Assembly: GCF_001984155.1 (NCBI RefSeq)
Contig: NZ_MTQO01000037.1
Span: 174,643-238,642, forward strand
Direction: 5' to 3'
Source: Actinosynnema sp. ALI-1.44
GTDB lineage: Bacteria; Actinomycetota; Actinomycetes; Mycobacteriales; Pseudonocardiaceae
DNA: 64,000 bases
A program made the position numbers and the translations under genes. The notes under the pieces are model-generated. The model was not told the origin of the DNA, did no database searches, and was given only the letters and a program-made list of their open reading frames with translations. Of the stretch, positions 1 through 7,719 are shown in pieces (the stretch's first letter is position 1; each line of letters starts with the position of its first letter).

Positions 1-596
1 TCGTCGTCCAGCCCGCCGAGCGAATGGCCTAGTTCATGTGGCGTGATCAGCGCGGACAACGCGTTGCCGCCCGACGCGGTGGCGTATGTGCCGCCTGCCC
101 CGCCATAGGTGTTGCTGTTCCCGATCGCGAGCAACTGCCGGTTGCCCGAGTTCGTACCGGTCACCAGATCGGCGTAACGCGTCAGCGCCGCGTTGTCGAC
201 AGTGAGCAACCGTTGGACGCTCGACGAGTTGCATCCACCCCAGAATCCCATGCCGAGCGGGGTGTTGCGGCGTGGCGAGGTCAGGTCGGGGTCACAGCTC
301 ACGCCCGACTCGGTCGACGGGACCTCCACGGTGTACACGTTGAGATAACTGCGGTACGTCTTGAACGGCTCCAGGGTCAGCAGCACGTTCACGTGCCGGT
401 CGACGTGTTCCCGGAACTTCGGCATCTCCGCGGCGGTGTACCCGTCGCCGACGATCACGATGTTGAAGCGTTTCGCTGGGTCGCCGGTGATCCGTACCGG
501 GACGACGGTCGCGGCCTCGGCAGACGCCTGAGCCGGTAACGCCACCAGGAAGGGGATCATGACGACGCCTGCCATCACGAGCGCGCGTCTCCACAT
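1..596 (-). CDS. secreted M64-family metallopeptidase (3' end cut by window)
   Basis: The frame stays open from an ATG at 596 down to base 1, so the C-terminus is missing. A signal peptide is visible: MWRR, then a hydrophobic stretch, then LPAQASA with the likely cleavage near residue 26. The mature part runs through FNIVIVGDGYT, a hallmark of IgA-peptidase M64 proteins, and reaches HELGHSLGGLDD at residue 187 onward. This is the zinc-binding HExxH site with a downstream Asp. It should be an exported zinc endopeptidase of the M64 family, whose natural substrates are largely unknown. It is divergent from the TetR gene at 709. Family assignment is from motif reading only. Confidence 0.8.
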   Translation of the reverse strand, partial: MWRRALVMAGVVMIPFLVALPAQASAEAATVVPVRITGDPAKRFNIVIVGDGYTAAEMPKFREHVDRHVNVLLTLEPFKTYRSYLNVYTVEVPSTESGVSCDPDLTSPRRNTPLGMGFWGGCNSSSVQRLLTVDNAALTRYADLVTGTNSGNRQLLAIGNSNTYGGAGGTYATASGGNALSALITPHELGHSLGGLDD

Positions 597-708
597 GTGC
601 GCGCACGCTATGCAGGACCCGTCGTGGTTGTGCAGAGCCGAAAGTAGCGACTTCGCAGGTGTCTGCGAACGCCGGTGGTGCGGCATCGACGCAGGTTATG
701 CTCTTGCG

Positions 709-1308
709 GTGGCGCGTGTCCCTGCAGAACAACGTCGCCGGCAATTGCTTGCTGCCGCCCTGCGGGTAGTCGCCGCGGAAGGCGTGGCCGCCGCGAGCAC
801 GCGCCGGATCGCCGGTGAGGCCAGGCTTCCGCCTGCCGTCGTGCACTACTGCTTCCGTTCGGTCGAAGATCTGCTCGACGCCTTGACGGCGTCGCTTTTC
901 AGTGAGATGGCCGAAGTCGCGGCCGTCGCGCTACGGGCAGGCGGCGCGGTCGAGCCTTCCGTGCGCGCGGCCGTGCACCGGCTGTGGACGCCCTACCGCG
1001 TCGACCCGGCCAGGTACAGGGCGGTGCTGGACCTGATACCGTACGCGCTGCGCCGTCCGTCCGCGACGATGGCCGTGCGCGCCTATGAGGCCAAGGTGTG
1101 CGCACTCGCCGAGCGGTTCCTGGTGGATGTCGCCGCCCACAACGACATCAGGTGGCTGGACCCGACCGAAGTGGTCGGCCGAGTCCTTTTGTCCACTGTG
1201 GATGGACTGTTGCTCGCCTGGCTGATCGACAAGGACGACGGCAGGACCGAGGCCGCGCTCGACTGGCTCGCGGCCTCGATCGCCGCCCGCGTCACGGATA
1301 GTCGGTGA
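709..1308 (+). CDS. TetR/AcrR-family transcriptional regulator
   Basis: I place the start at the GTG at 709 (MARVPAEQRRRQLL), where the typical TetR N-terminus begins; upstream in-frame codons read as non-protein. A TATGCT -10-like element lies just in front, so the message may be leaderless. Residues 8-55 form the TetR helix-turn-helix (LRVVAAEGVAAASTRRIAGE, then the recognition helix ending in VVHYCFRSVEDLL). The C-terminal two thirds is an all-helical ligand domain. About 199 residues is the usual family length. The target is unknown; the nearest divergent gene is the M64 peptidase. Confidence 0.85.
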   Translation: MARVPAEQRRRQLLAAALRVVAAEGVAAASTRRIAGEARLPPAVVHYCFRSVEDLLDALTASLFSEMAEVAAVALRAGGAVEPSVRAAVHRLWTPYRVDPARYRAVLDLIPYALRRPSATMAVRAYEAKVCALAERFLVDVAAHNDIRWLDPTEVVGRVLLSTVDGLLLAWLIDKDDGRTEAALDWLAASIAARVTDSR

Positions 1309-1459
1309 CGTCACTGACCTGATTGGCGGTGTTGGCCGTGGGGCCGCTGTCGTTGACGACCCGGTCGATCGTGCCGACGCCAACGTTGTCAAGACGGTCC
1401 CTCGCCGGGTGGCAGACCTCTGGGCAGGAGGTCTTCGCGCCGCGACGGGCAGGAGACAC
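1292..1459 (-). CDS. possible 55-residue small protein
   Basis: A minus-strand reading frame begins at GTG 1459, about 10 nt after a GAGAGG Shine-Dalgarno-like stretch, and ends at TGA 1294-1292. It overlaps the 3' end of the TetR gene by 17 bases on the other strand. The last 34 residues (ending NTANQVSDVTDYP) look protein-like and use GC-rich third positions. The N-terminal 20 carry two Cys and many Arg. I recognise no family. It could equally be the remnant of a longer gene. It is the only candidate in the gap between the TetR and LacI genes. Confidence 0.3.
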   Translation of the reverse strand: MSPARRGAKTSCPEVCHPARDRLDNVGVGTIDRVVNDSGPTANTANQVSDVTDYP

Positions 1460-1545
1460 CCCCGAAGGCCCTCTCTGCGCTTGCGCGCTTGCCGTTGTGG
1501 GTTGCTTTGCGCTTGCGCGCAGGCCTGCGTTGTGATGGGTCTCTG

Positions 1546-2538
1546 TCAGGCCGATTCTCTGATCACCAGGGATGTCGGGATGATCTCGGGTTGCTGGGAC
1601 AGTGTTTCCCCGGCCAGTCTGGACAACAGCATTCGCGCTGCGGCCTCGCCCATCTCTCGTGATGGTTGGCGGACAGTGGTCAGGGCGGGTTGGGTGTGCG
1701 AGGCGATCGGGATGTCGTCGAACCCGATCACGGCCACGTCGTCCGGCACGGTTCGCCCGGCGGCGCGCAGTGCGTCGAGGACTCCGACGGCCATCAGGTC
1801 GTTCTGGGCGAACACGGCGTCGACCGGCACATCGGAATCCACAAGGGACTGCACTGCTTCCTTGCCGCCTTCCCTGGTGAAATCGCCTTCCAGCACCAGA
1901 CTCGCGGGCAGCTTCCGGCCGTAGCCGTCCACAGTGCTCCGGAAACCCTCGGTCCGGTCACGGGTGCAGCCGAACTCCGTTGGGCCGGTGATCACCGCGA
2001 GGTTGGTGCGGCCGTTGGCCAGCAGGTGGTGGGCCGCTGAGGCCGCGCCCTCGCGGTTGCTTGTCGCCACGGACGGGAACTCCGGGTGGTGGCCCCGGTC
2101 GTCGATCATCACCATCGGGAAGCCGGACTCGTGCAGGCCGCTGATGTAGCTCAGGGTGTCCGGTGGTTCGATCAGCAGCAGGCCGTCGAACGCGTTGGCC
2201 GACACGTGTTTCGCGAACTGGGTCAGTGATTCCGCGCCGCGGTTCATCGTGTTCAGCAGCAGGCCGTATCCCTGTGCTTCGAGGACGTCCGCCACGCCTT
2301 GCAGCACGTCGCCCACCCACGGCCAGGTCAGCCCCGGGACCAGCATGCCGACGGTCTGGGTGCGGCCTTTGGCCAGGCCGACGGCGCGGGCGCTCGGGGT
2401 GTAGCCGGTCGCGGCGATCACCTCGCGGACACGGATCGCGGTCGCGGCGTCGACATCGCCCTTGTTGTTGAGCACGCGCGAGACCGTCGCCTTGCTCACT
2501 CGTGCCCGGCGGGCGACTTCGGCGATGGTGACGCGCAC
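1546..2538 (-). CDS. LacI-family transcriptional regulator
   Basis: Start chosen at GTG 2538 (MRVTIAEVARRARVSKATVS), where the canonical LacI HTH begins; an upstream ATG adds eleven untypical residues. Residues 2-50 are the HTH plus hinge (VSRVLNNKGDVDAATAIRV). The rest is a periplasmic-binding-protein-like effector domain with VGMLVPGLTWPW, a central AVFAQNDLMAVGVLDAL and VIGFDDIPIASHTQPALTTV near the end, all standard for sugar-responsive repressors. About 330 residues is full length. No sugar transport or catabolic operon adjoins it, so the regulated genes cannot be named from this window. Confidence 0.9.
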   Translation of the reverse strand: MRVTIAEVARRARVSKATVSRVLNNKGDVDAATAIRVREVIAATGYTPSARAVGLAKGRTQTVGMLVPGLTWPWVGDVLQGVADVLEAQGYGLLLNTMNRGAESLTQFAKHVSANAFDGLLLIEPPDTLSYISGLHESGFPMVMIDDRGHHPEFPSVATSNREGAASAAHHLLANGRTNLAVITGPTEFGCTRDRTEGFRSTVDGYGRKLPASLVLEGDFTREGGKEAVQSLVDSDVPVDAVFAQNDLMAVGVLDALRAAGRTVPDDVAVIGFDDIPIASHTQPALTTVRQPSREMGEAAARMLLSRLAGETLSQQPEIIPTSLVIRESA

Positions 2539-2563
2539 GTGATCAGGATAGCGAGTGCCGCTC

Positions 2564-2578
2564 ACCGGCAAACCGGTT
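2564..2578. promoter_or_regulatory. possible LacI-family operator (autoregulation)
   Basis: Just upstream of the LacI start lies ACCGGCAAACCGGTT, containing the perfect palindrome AACCGGTT centred on CG, the core usually recognised by LacI proteins. It sits between the repressor start and the stop of the HxlR gene, so self-control is plausible. Assignment rests on pattern only. Confidence 0.3.
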
Positions 2579-3216
2579 CAGCCCGGCACCACCCCTGGTC
2601 GTGGGAACAGGCCGAGGAATCTGACGGCCGAGCGTTCGTCACCCGAGACTATCTCCCCGGTTGCGCCTCGTCCGCCGAAGACGATGCCACGCAGCGTGGC
2701 CGCGTCTGTCTCGACCACGGCGTCGGGGTTTTCGGCGCGTCCCGGGGTGATGTCGATGTGGCCGTCGGCGACTGCCGCGCGGAAGTGCTCGCCCGACACG
2801 CGTAGTTCATACGTCGCGTTCAGGTCTCCGGCGAGGTCGGGGGAGAAGGTCGTCAGCAATGCGATCATCAACGCCGCCACGCTCAACGGCGCCGCGGAGG
2901 CGGTCGGCGCGTGGCAGCCCCATTTGGCCAGTTCGATGATCACGGGTCGCAGGTCGTAGCCGCGGTCAGTCAGCTCGTAGACCGACGCGCCCACGGGCGG
3001 GCCGAGCTTGGCGCGCCGGACGACACCGCTCTCCTCCAACTCCTTGAGCCGGTGGGAGAGCACGTTCTGGCTGGCTGTCGGCAGGCCGGCGCGCAGGTCG
3101 GTGAAGCGCTTCGGGCCGAACAGCAGTTCGCGGACCACCAGCAACGCCCATCGCTCACCGACCAGGTCGAGCGCTCGGGCGATCCCGCAGGGGTCGTCGT
3201 AGCTCCGGTCCGACAT
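2578..3216 (-). CDS. HxlR-family regulator with C-terminal SCP2-like domain
   Basis: Start at ATG 3216 (MSDRSYDDPCGIARALDLVG) preceded by AGGAG; further upstream in-frame codons are low-complexity. Residues 8-95 are an HxlR winged helix (ERWALLVVRELLFGPKRFTDLR, then VLSHRLKELEESGVV and YELTDRGYDL). Residues 110-212 resemble an SCP2-type lipid-binding fold (DGHIDITPGRAENPDAVVE). HxlR proteins are usually only about 110 residues, so the extra domain may bind a hydrophobic effector. The gene is divergent from an alpha/beta hydrolase, its likeliest target. Confidence 0.85.
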   Translation of the reverse strand: MSDRSYDDPCGIARALDLVGERWALLVVRELLFGPKRFTDLRAGLPTASQNVLSHRLKELEESGVVRRAKLGPPVGASVYELTDRGYDLRPVIIELAKWGCHAPTASAAPLSVAALMIALLTTFSPDLAGDLNATYELRVSGEHFRAAVADGHIDITPGRAENPDAVVETDAATLRGIVFGGRGATGEIVSGDERSAVRFLGLFPRPGVVPG

Positions 3217-3219
3217 TGA

Positions 3220-3259
3220 TGCTCCTCTTTTAGGACTGCCTGGTGCTAGTGTAGGAGCA
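3220..3259. promoter_or_regulatory. inverted repeat between divergent HxlR and hydrolase genes
   Basis: TGCTCCT at 3220-3226 and AGGAGCA at 3253-3259 form a perfect 7-bp inverted repeat with a 26-bp spacer in the divergent promoter region. The left arm also supplies the AGGAG ribosome-binding site of the HxlR gene, so part of the symmetry could be coincidental. Confidence 0.3.
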
Positions 3260-3281
3260 ACAAGCGACGGAAGGAACTGTG

Positions 3282-3971
3282 ATGAGCACCTACGTCCTGA
3301 TCCCAGGCGCGGGCGGTAGGTCCGACTACTGGCGATTCGTGGCACCGGAACTGCGTGACCGTGGGCATGACGTGGTCGCGGTCGACCTGCCCGCGGGCGA
3401 CGACAGCGCCGGTATCGAGGAGTACGCGGACGCGATCGTGACCGCCATCGGCGATCGGCGTGACCTGATCCTGGTCGCCTCGTCGCTCGCGGGTTTCAGC
3501 GCCCCGCTCGTGTGCGAACGCCTCAAGGTCGACCTGCTCGTCCTGCTCGCCGCGATGACGCCGAAGCCCGGTGAGTCGGCGGGGGAGTGGTGGTCGGCGA
3601 CCGGCCAGGACCAGGCCGAGCGGGACCTCAAGCAAGCGCTCGGCTATGCCCGGGACAGCGAGTTCGACCCGGTCTACTCCTTCCTGCACGACCTCCCGGT
3701 GGAGCTCGCCGTCGAGATGATGGCCGAGGGGGACATCGTGCAGTCGGGCACGCCGATGGTGAAACCGTGGCCGCTCACGGCATGGCCGGACGTGCCGACC
3801 AGGTTCCTGCTCGCCAGGGACGACCGGCTGTTCCCCGCCGAGTTCCAGCGCCGGATCGTCAAGCAGCGCCTCGGTTTCGTGCCGGACGAGATGCCCGGTG
3901 GGCACCTCGTGGCACTGGCCCGGCCGCTGGAACTCGTCGAACGCCTTGAGGCGTACCGGCTATCGGCGTAG
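3282..3971 (+). CDS. alpha/beta-fold hydrolase
   Basis: ATG 3282 is 7 nt after GGAAGG; the GTG immediately before it is a less likely start. The protein begins MSTYVLIPGAGGRSDYW, the first strand and oxyanion region of an alpha/beta hydrolase. The nucleophile elbow reads LVASSLAGFSAP, so the Ser lies in an S-S-L-A-G variant rather than GxSxG. The acid is probably in LLARDDRLFPAEF and the His in DEMPGGHLVALARP near the C-terminus. At 229 residues it matches salicylate-esterase/methylesterase-like members. Its 3' end overlaps that of yidC by 12 bases. Substrate unknown. Confidence 0.8.
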   Translation: MSTYVLIPGAGGRSDYWRFVAPELRDRGHDVVAVDLPAGDDSAGIEEYADAIVTAIGDRRDLILVASSLAGFSAPLVCERLKVDLLVLLAAMTPKPGESAGEWWSATGQDQAERDLKQALGYARDSEFDPVYSFLHDLPVELAVEMMAEGDIVQSGTPMVKPWPLTAWPDVPTRFLLARDDRLFPAEFQRRIVKQRLGFVPDEMPGGHLVALARPLELVERLEAYRLSA

Positions 3972-4613
3972 GTACGCCCGCTCCACCACGGTCCACGTTG
4001 TCGTGGTGAACAGGTACAACCCCGCCGCCAGCGGGATCACCGCCACGGCGAAAGACGTGCCGAACGGCAGCAACCGCAGGAACCTGGGGGTTTCGACGGG
4101 CATCGCGCGTGACGAGAAGTAACCGACCACCAGCAGCGCGAGAAACAACCCGACGAACACGAACGCGTCAGCCCCTGAGCCAGGGAAATGGCTGCCGAGC
4201 GGCGCCCCGAACAGCACGTCCGACAAGAGGTTGTTCGGTGTGCCGTCGAACGAACCGGCCGTGAACAACCGGTACAGCACCATGAAGAACGGCAGTTGCA
4301 GCAGCATGGGCAGGCAGCCCGCGAACATCGACACGTTGTTTTCCTGGTATAGCGCCATCAACTCCCGTTGCATCCGGTCGGGGTTCTTCCTGTGCTTGTC
4401 CCGCAGCTTCGCCGCCTGCGGGGCGAGCGCGGCACGAGCCTTCTCGCCACGGACCGCGGACCGGGCGAGTGGGTGCAGTATCAATCGGACGGCCGCGGTG
4501 AACAACACGATCGCCGCGGCGGTTCCCGTCGCACCGGCGATCAGGGAAACCAGGTGGTACGCGCCGTTCGCGGGCACGTCGAGGAAATCGAACACAGGGC
4601 AGCACTCCGGCAT
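3960..4613 (-). CDS. yidC: YidC/Oxa1-family membrane protein insertase (short paralogue)
   Basis: This 217-residue protein lacks the large extracytoplasmic domain of proteobacterial YidC. It shows the conserved Oxa1 core: a first membrane segment near 20-40, RLILHPLARSAVRGEKARA (the cytoplasmic loop before the coiled region), QRELMALYQENNVSMFAGCLPMLLQLPFF around residues 80-110, and two to three further membrane helices ending in YLFTTTTWTVVERAYL. The Arg in the first-helix region (AAVRLILHP) fits the hydrophilic groove residue of insertases. It sits away from rpmH-rnpA, so it is probably a second, specialised copy. The DUF6412 gene lies 50 bases upstream on the same strand. Confidence 0.9.
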   Translation of the reverse strand: MPECCPVFDFLDVPANGAYHLVSLIAGATGTAAAIVLFTAAVRLILHPLARSAVRGEKARAALAPQAAKLRDKHRKNPDRMQRELMALYQENNVSMFAGCLPMLLQLPFFMVLYRLFTAGSFDGTPNNLLSDVLFGAPLGSHFPGSGADAFVFVGLFLALLVVGYFSSRAMPVETPRFLRLLPFGTSFAVAVIPLAAGLYLFTTTTWTVVERAYLRR

Positions 4614-4663
4614 GTCAGAAAAAGGACAAGGACAGGCGGAAAGCGGCTGCTCGGCGGGAAGTG

Positions 4664-4948
4664 TCAGGCAGCCGCGCGGGCTGCGCCAGGCGCTCGGGGA
4701 CGCGGACGACCGGCGGCGTCCGGATCCCGCAGGCGCAGGAAAACGCTTCTCCGTGCGCGTTCTCGCAGCGAGACGGCCCGGATCCCGGCCGGGCCGCCAG
4801 TCGGGGCAGGCAGGACGCGGATCGTCAGCAGCAGCGCGATACCCGCGGTCAACGCGGTCGCGAGCGCGGCTGAGAAGAGGGTGTCGACCGTCAGCAGGAT
4901 GAACGCGGCGGGGAGGAACACGGCCAGCAGCAACTGAAACCGCAGCAC
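4664..4948 (-). CDS. DUF6412-type small membrane protein, partner of YidC
   Basis: GTG start at 4948 is preceded by GAGGAGG with a 4-nt gap. The protein has two hydrophobic segments (residues 3-20 and 26-45), then the conserved tail RERARRSVFLRLRDPDAAGR followed by PRPRAPG. I recognise this tail from DUF6412 proteins, which lie beside the short YidC paralogue in many actinobacteria. Co-transcription with yidC is likely because both run leftward with a 50-base gap. A role as an insertase accessory or client is only a guess from neighbourhood. Confidence 0.75.
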   Translation of the reverse strand: MLRFQLLLAVFLPAAFILLTVDTLFSAALATALTAGIALLLTIRVLPAPTGGPAGIRAVSLRERARRSVFLRLRDPDAAGRPRPRAPGAARAAA

Positions 4949-5052
4949 GGCGCCTCCTCTCGAACTACTTGGACACCAGCCTAGCGCGCGCCAGCCGCGA
5001 CTTCGGCGGCACGCGGCACTTGGCCACCGCGTCGTCCGGCATAGTCACGGCC

Positions 5053-5526
5053 ATGCCGACGCCAACGGGCTTCTTCTGGGACATGATGGCCGGCCGCACG
5101 CCCGCACCCGCGGCCGCCGACACGCTGGGCTGGAAACTGCGGGCGGTCGACCCGGACGAGGGGACCATCGAAGTCGAGTTCGCCGCGACCGACAGGTTCA
5201 CCAACCCCGCCGGGCACGTGCAGGGCGGTTTCCTCGCCGCGATGCTCGACGACACGATGGGGCCCGCGCTGGCCGCGACGCTCGGGCCAGGCCAGTTCGC
5301 GCCCACACTGGACCTGCACGTGCAGTTCCTGCGGGTGGCGTGGCCGGGCACGCTGATCGGCAAGGCGACAGTTGTGCGTCGGGGCAAGCAGGTCTGTCAT
5401 CTGCGTGGCGAACTCAGCGACAACGCGGGCCGTGTGATCGCGACGGCCGTGGCGACCGCGATGGTGCAACGCGGCGAGCGGGTCCGCGACCGCAGCAGGA
5501 CGTCAGCCGAGTCGCTGATCGGCTGA
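5053..5526 (+). CDS. PaaI-type hotdog thioesterase
   Basis: Start at ATG 5053 (MPTPTGFFWDMM); the upstream in-frame extension is not protein-like. The hotdog core shows FTNPAGHVQGGFLAAMLDDTMG near residues 50-72, where GHVQGG is the signature of the PaaI/acyl-CoA thioesterase group (catalytic Asp probably in MLDDT). The second half is the strand-rich LDLHVQFLRVAWPGTLIGKA and ends in ATAMVQRG. It should hydrolyse an aryl- or acyl-CoA. The gene converges with the TetR gene, overlapping it by 24 bases at the 3' ends. Confidence 0.85.
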   Translation: MPTPTGFFWDMMAGRTPAPAAADTLGWKLRAVDPDEGTIEVEFAATDRFTNPAGHVQGGFLAAMLDDTMGPALAATLGPGQFAPTLDLHVQFLRVAWPGTLIGKATVVRRGKQVCHLRGELSDNAGRVIATAVATAMVQRGERVRDRSRTSAESLIG

Positions 5527-6168
5527 GACCCCGTAGGCGGCAAGGAAAACGCGTGCGCCCTCGTCGGCGAGGTGGTCGAGCTCCGCGCTGGTGAACCCGG
5601 TGTCGTCACCGAAGAACATGGCCTTGTCCAAGGGGACACCCAGCACCAGGAACGCGAAGTGCTTGGCCGCCAGCGCCGGATCTGGCACGCGCAACAAGCC
5701 GCGCTCGTTCAGGTGCGCCAGTTCCGGCGCCAGCGCCGTCAGAACCCGTTCGGGCGCCTGCTCGTAGTAGGTGCGCGCGAGTTCGGGGAACCGTGACGCC
5801 TCGCCGACCAGCAGCCGCCGCATCTGCAGCACTTGCGGGCGCATCACCGAGTGCAGGTACTGCCGTGCCAGTACTGGCAGTTCCGTGCCCAGGTCCTTGG
5901 CGTTGTGCAGTTTGTCCCCGATCAGCTTGATGAAGGCGTCGACCGTGCTCGCGACGCCCATGATGATCTCGCTGAACAGCGTTTCCTTGTCGGTGAAGTT
6001 CTTGTAGACCGTCTGTTTGGACACCGCCGCGAGCGCGGCAACCTCGTCCATGCTGGTGCCCTGGTAGCCGTTGCGCAGGAACAACGTGGCGGCCGACTCC
6101 ATGATCAGCCGCCGTTTGCGAGCCGAGCGGCCTTCTTCGTTCCCGACACCCACACCCGCGATTCCCAT
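5503..6168 (-). CDS. TetR-family regulator of the divergent DUF998 operon
   Basis: Start at ATG 6168 (MGIAGVGVGNEEGRSARKRR). Residues 14-62 are a TetR HTH (SAATLFLRNGYQGTSMDEVAALAAVSKQTVYKNF); the rest matches the TetR C-terminal domain found in AefR-like members (PQVLQMRRLLVGEASRFPEL, then FLVLGVPLDKAMF). It is divergent from DUF998 plus hydrolase, and two matching operator-like palindromes fill the 97-base gap, so it probably represses both itself and that operon. Confidence 0.9.
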   Translation of the reverse strand: MGIAGVGVGNEEGRSARKRRLIMESAATLFLRNGYQGTSMDEVAALAAVSKQTVYKNFTDKETLFSEIIMGVASTVDAFIKLIGDKLHNAKDLGTELPVLARQYLHSVMRPQVLQMRRLLVGEASRFPELARTYYEQAPERVLTALAPELAHLNERGLLRVPDPALAAKHFAFLVLGVPLDKAMFFGDDTGFTSAELDHLADEGARVFLAAYGVSADQRLG

Positions 6169-6190
6169 GATCGGCCTCCTCGCCAGAAGA

Positions 6191-6236
6191 GTACTAGACG
6201 GACCAGTACCCGGCAGAGTACTGTACGGTCTAGTTC
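6191..6236. promoter_or_regulatory. two TetR operator-like palindromes, 27 bp apart
   Basis: GTACTAGACGGACCAGTAC at 6191-6209 is a near-perfect 19-bp palindrome (arms TACTRG/CYAGTA). GTACTGTACGGTCTAGTTC at 6218-6236 is a weaker copy in the same register. The 27-bp centre-to-centre spacing and position between the divergent genes fit a TetR dimer pair controlling both promoters. Confidence 0.6.
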
Positions 6237-6265
6237 TCAGAAACCCGCTGACCAGGGGAAATGTC

Positions 6266-6934
6266 ATGATTCATGCCATCTGGACGCCGCAGACCGTCGG
6301 GACCAACGTCGAACGCGCAGTGCACATCACCAAGTCGCTGCTGGGCTACGGCGTGCTCGCGGGCCCGTTCTACGTCGTCGTCTCGCTGATCCAGGCGGTC
6401 ACCAGAGACGGGTTCGACCTCACGAAACACCCGTGGAGCGTGCTGGCCAACGGTGACATCGGCTGGATCCAGACCACGAACCTGATCCTCACCGGCCTGA
6501 TGGTGCTCGCCGCCGCGGTCGGCATGCGCAGGCTGCTCACCGGAGGCGCGGGCGGCACATGGGGACCGGTGCTGATCGGTGTGTTCGGCCTGAGCATGGT
6601 CGCCAGCGGGATCTTCACCGCCGACCCGGTCGACGGATTCCCAGCCGGGGCGTCCCTCCCCGCGGAGCCGAGCCTGTCCGGCACACTGCACTTCGCCTGT
6701 GGTGCGGTCGGGTTCGTGTGCTTCGCGATCGCGTGTTTCATCATCGCGCGCCGGTTCGCCGGGCACGGCTGGGCGCTGTACTCCCGGATCACGGGCGTGG
6801 CGTTCCTGCTGTCGTTCGGGGCGATCGCGGCAGGTCCGGGCGCCGGGGTGCTGATCTTCACCGCCGGTGTCCTCGCCGCCTTCACGTGGCTCGCGACGAC
6901 CTCGGTCCGGTTCTACCGCGGCGCGGACAGGTGA
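6266..6934 (+). CDS. DUF998 membrane protein
   Basis: ATG 6266 follows AGGGGAA. The 222-residue product has six predicted membrane segments: about 28-50, 72-95, 105-125, 148-168, 178-195 and 198-215. The ASGIFTADPVDGFP loop between helices is typical of DUF998, whose function is unknown. A hydrolase gene overlaps its stop codon, and a TetR regulator is divergent, which points to an inducible two-gene stress or detoxification unit. No catalytic residues can be named. Confidence 0.85.
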   Translation: MIHAIWTPQTVGTNVERAVHITKSLLGYGVLAGPFYVVVSLIQAVTRDGFDLTKHPWSVLANGDIGWIQTTNLILTGLMVLAAAVGMRRLLTGGAGGTWGPVLIGVFGLSMVASGIFTADPVDGFPAGASLPAEPSLSGTLHFACGAVGFVCFAIACFIIARRFAGHGWALYSRITGVAFLLSFGAIAAGPGAGVLIFTAGVLAAFTWLATTSVRFYRGADR

Positions 6935-6939
6935 TCGAC

Positions 6940-7719
6940 ATGGGAACCGTGATCTCCGCCGACGGCACACCGATCGACTTCGACCGCACCGGTTCCGGAC
7001 CGGCCGTGGTCGTGCTGAGCGCGGGACCGAACGACCGGTCGCCCAACCAGCCGCTGGTCGACGCGCTCAAACCGTTCCTCACGGTGTACACGTACGACCA
7101 CCGCGGCCGGGGCCGCAGCGGCGACACACCCCCGCACACCGCGGAACGCGAGTTCGAGGACCTCGCCGCGGTCATCGCCGAGGCCGGCGGGTCCGCCGGG
7201 GTGTTCGGCAGTTCGGGCAACGGCAACATCGCGATCGAAGCCGCGCTGCACGGCGTGCCGATCAGCCGGATCGCGATGTGGGAGCCGCCGTACATCGTGG
7301 CAGGCGCGCGGTCGGCCGTCCCGCCGGACTGGGGCAAGACCGTCCAGCGGGCGATCGACGCGGGGAAGCCGGATGAAGGCATCTACTACTGGCTCACCGA
7401 GGTGATCGAGGTCCCGGCGGAGTTCGTCACGCAGATGCGGGGCACACCGTTCTGGGACAGCATGACCGCAGCGGCGCAGGGCCTGGTTTACGACGCGGAA
7501 GTGTTGCGGGGCTTCACTTTGCCCAGCACGGCTCCAGATGTCCCCGCCTTGGTGCTCGACGGCGGCAGCACGGCGCTGCCGTGGCTCAGGACTGGCATCG
7601 AGGCACTGCTCGAGTTGCTGCCCGACGCCCGCCACGAGTCGTTGGAAGGGCAGCCGCACGACGTCGCCCCGGACGCGATCGCGCCGACGCTGATCAAGTT
7701 CTTCGAACCAGGTCCATGA
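6940..7719 (+). CDS. alpha/beta-fold hydrolase
   Basis: The first ATG is at 6940; a GTG at 6931 overlaps the DUF998 stop codon as GTGA and is a real alternative. The N-terminus MGTVISADGTPIDFDRTG is the usual alpha/beta-hydrolase lead-in. YDHRGRGRSGD follows the second strand, and the nucleophile elbow is VFGSSGNGNIAIEA (S in G-S-S-G). The His is in ESLEGQPHDVAPDAIAP. It probably hydrolyses a small ester or acts as a lactonase-like enzyme. It converges with the carboxylesterase and overlaps it by 26 bases. Confidence 0.85.
   Translation: MGTVISADGTPIDFDRTGSGPAVVVLSAGPNDRSPNQPLVDALKPFLTVYTYDHRGRGRSGDTPPHTAEREFEDLAAVIAEAGGSAGVFGSSGNGNIAIEAALHGVPISRIAMWEPPYIVAGARSAVPPDWGKTVQRAIDAGKPDEGIYYWLTEVIEVPAEFVTQMRGTPFWDSMTAAAQGLVYDAEVLRGFTLPSTAPDVPALVLDGGSTALPWLRTGIEALLELLPDARHESLEGQPHDVAPDAIAPTLIKFFEPGP

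Noticed and set aside
1440..1540. Repeated TGCGCTTGCGCGC units downstream of the TetR gene.
   Set aside because: Too short and irregular for a CRISPR or satellite; likely local GC skew around the end of a gene.
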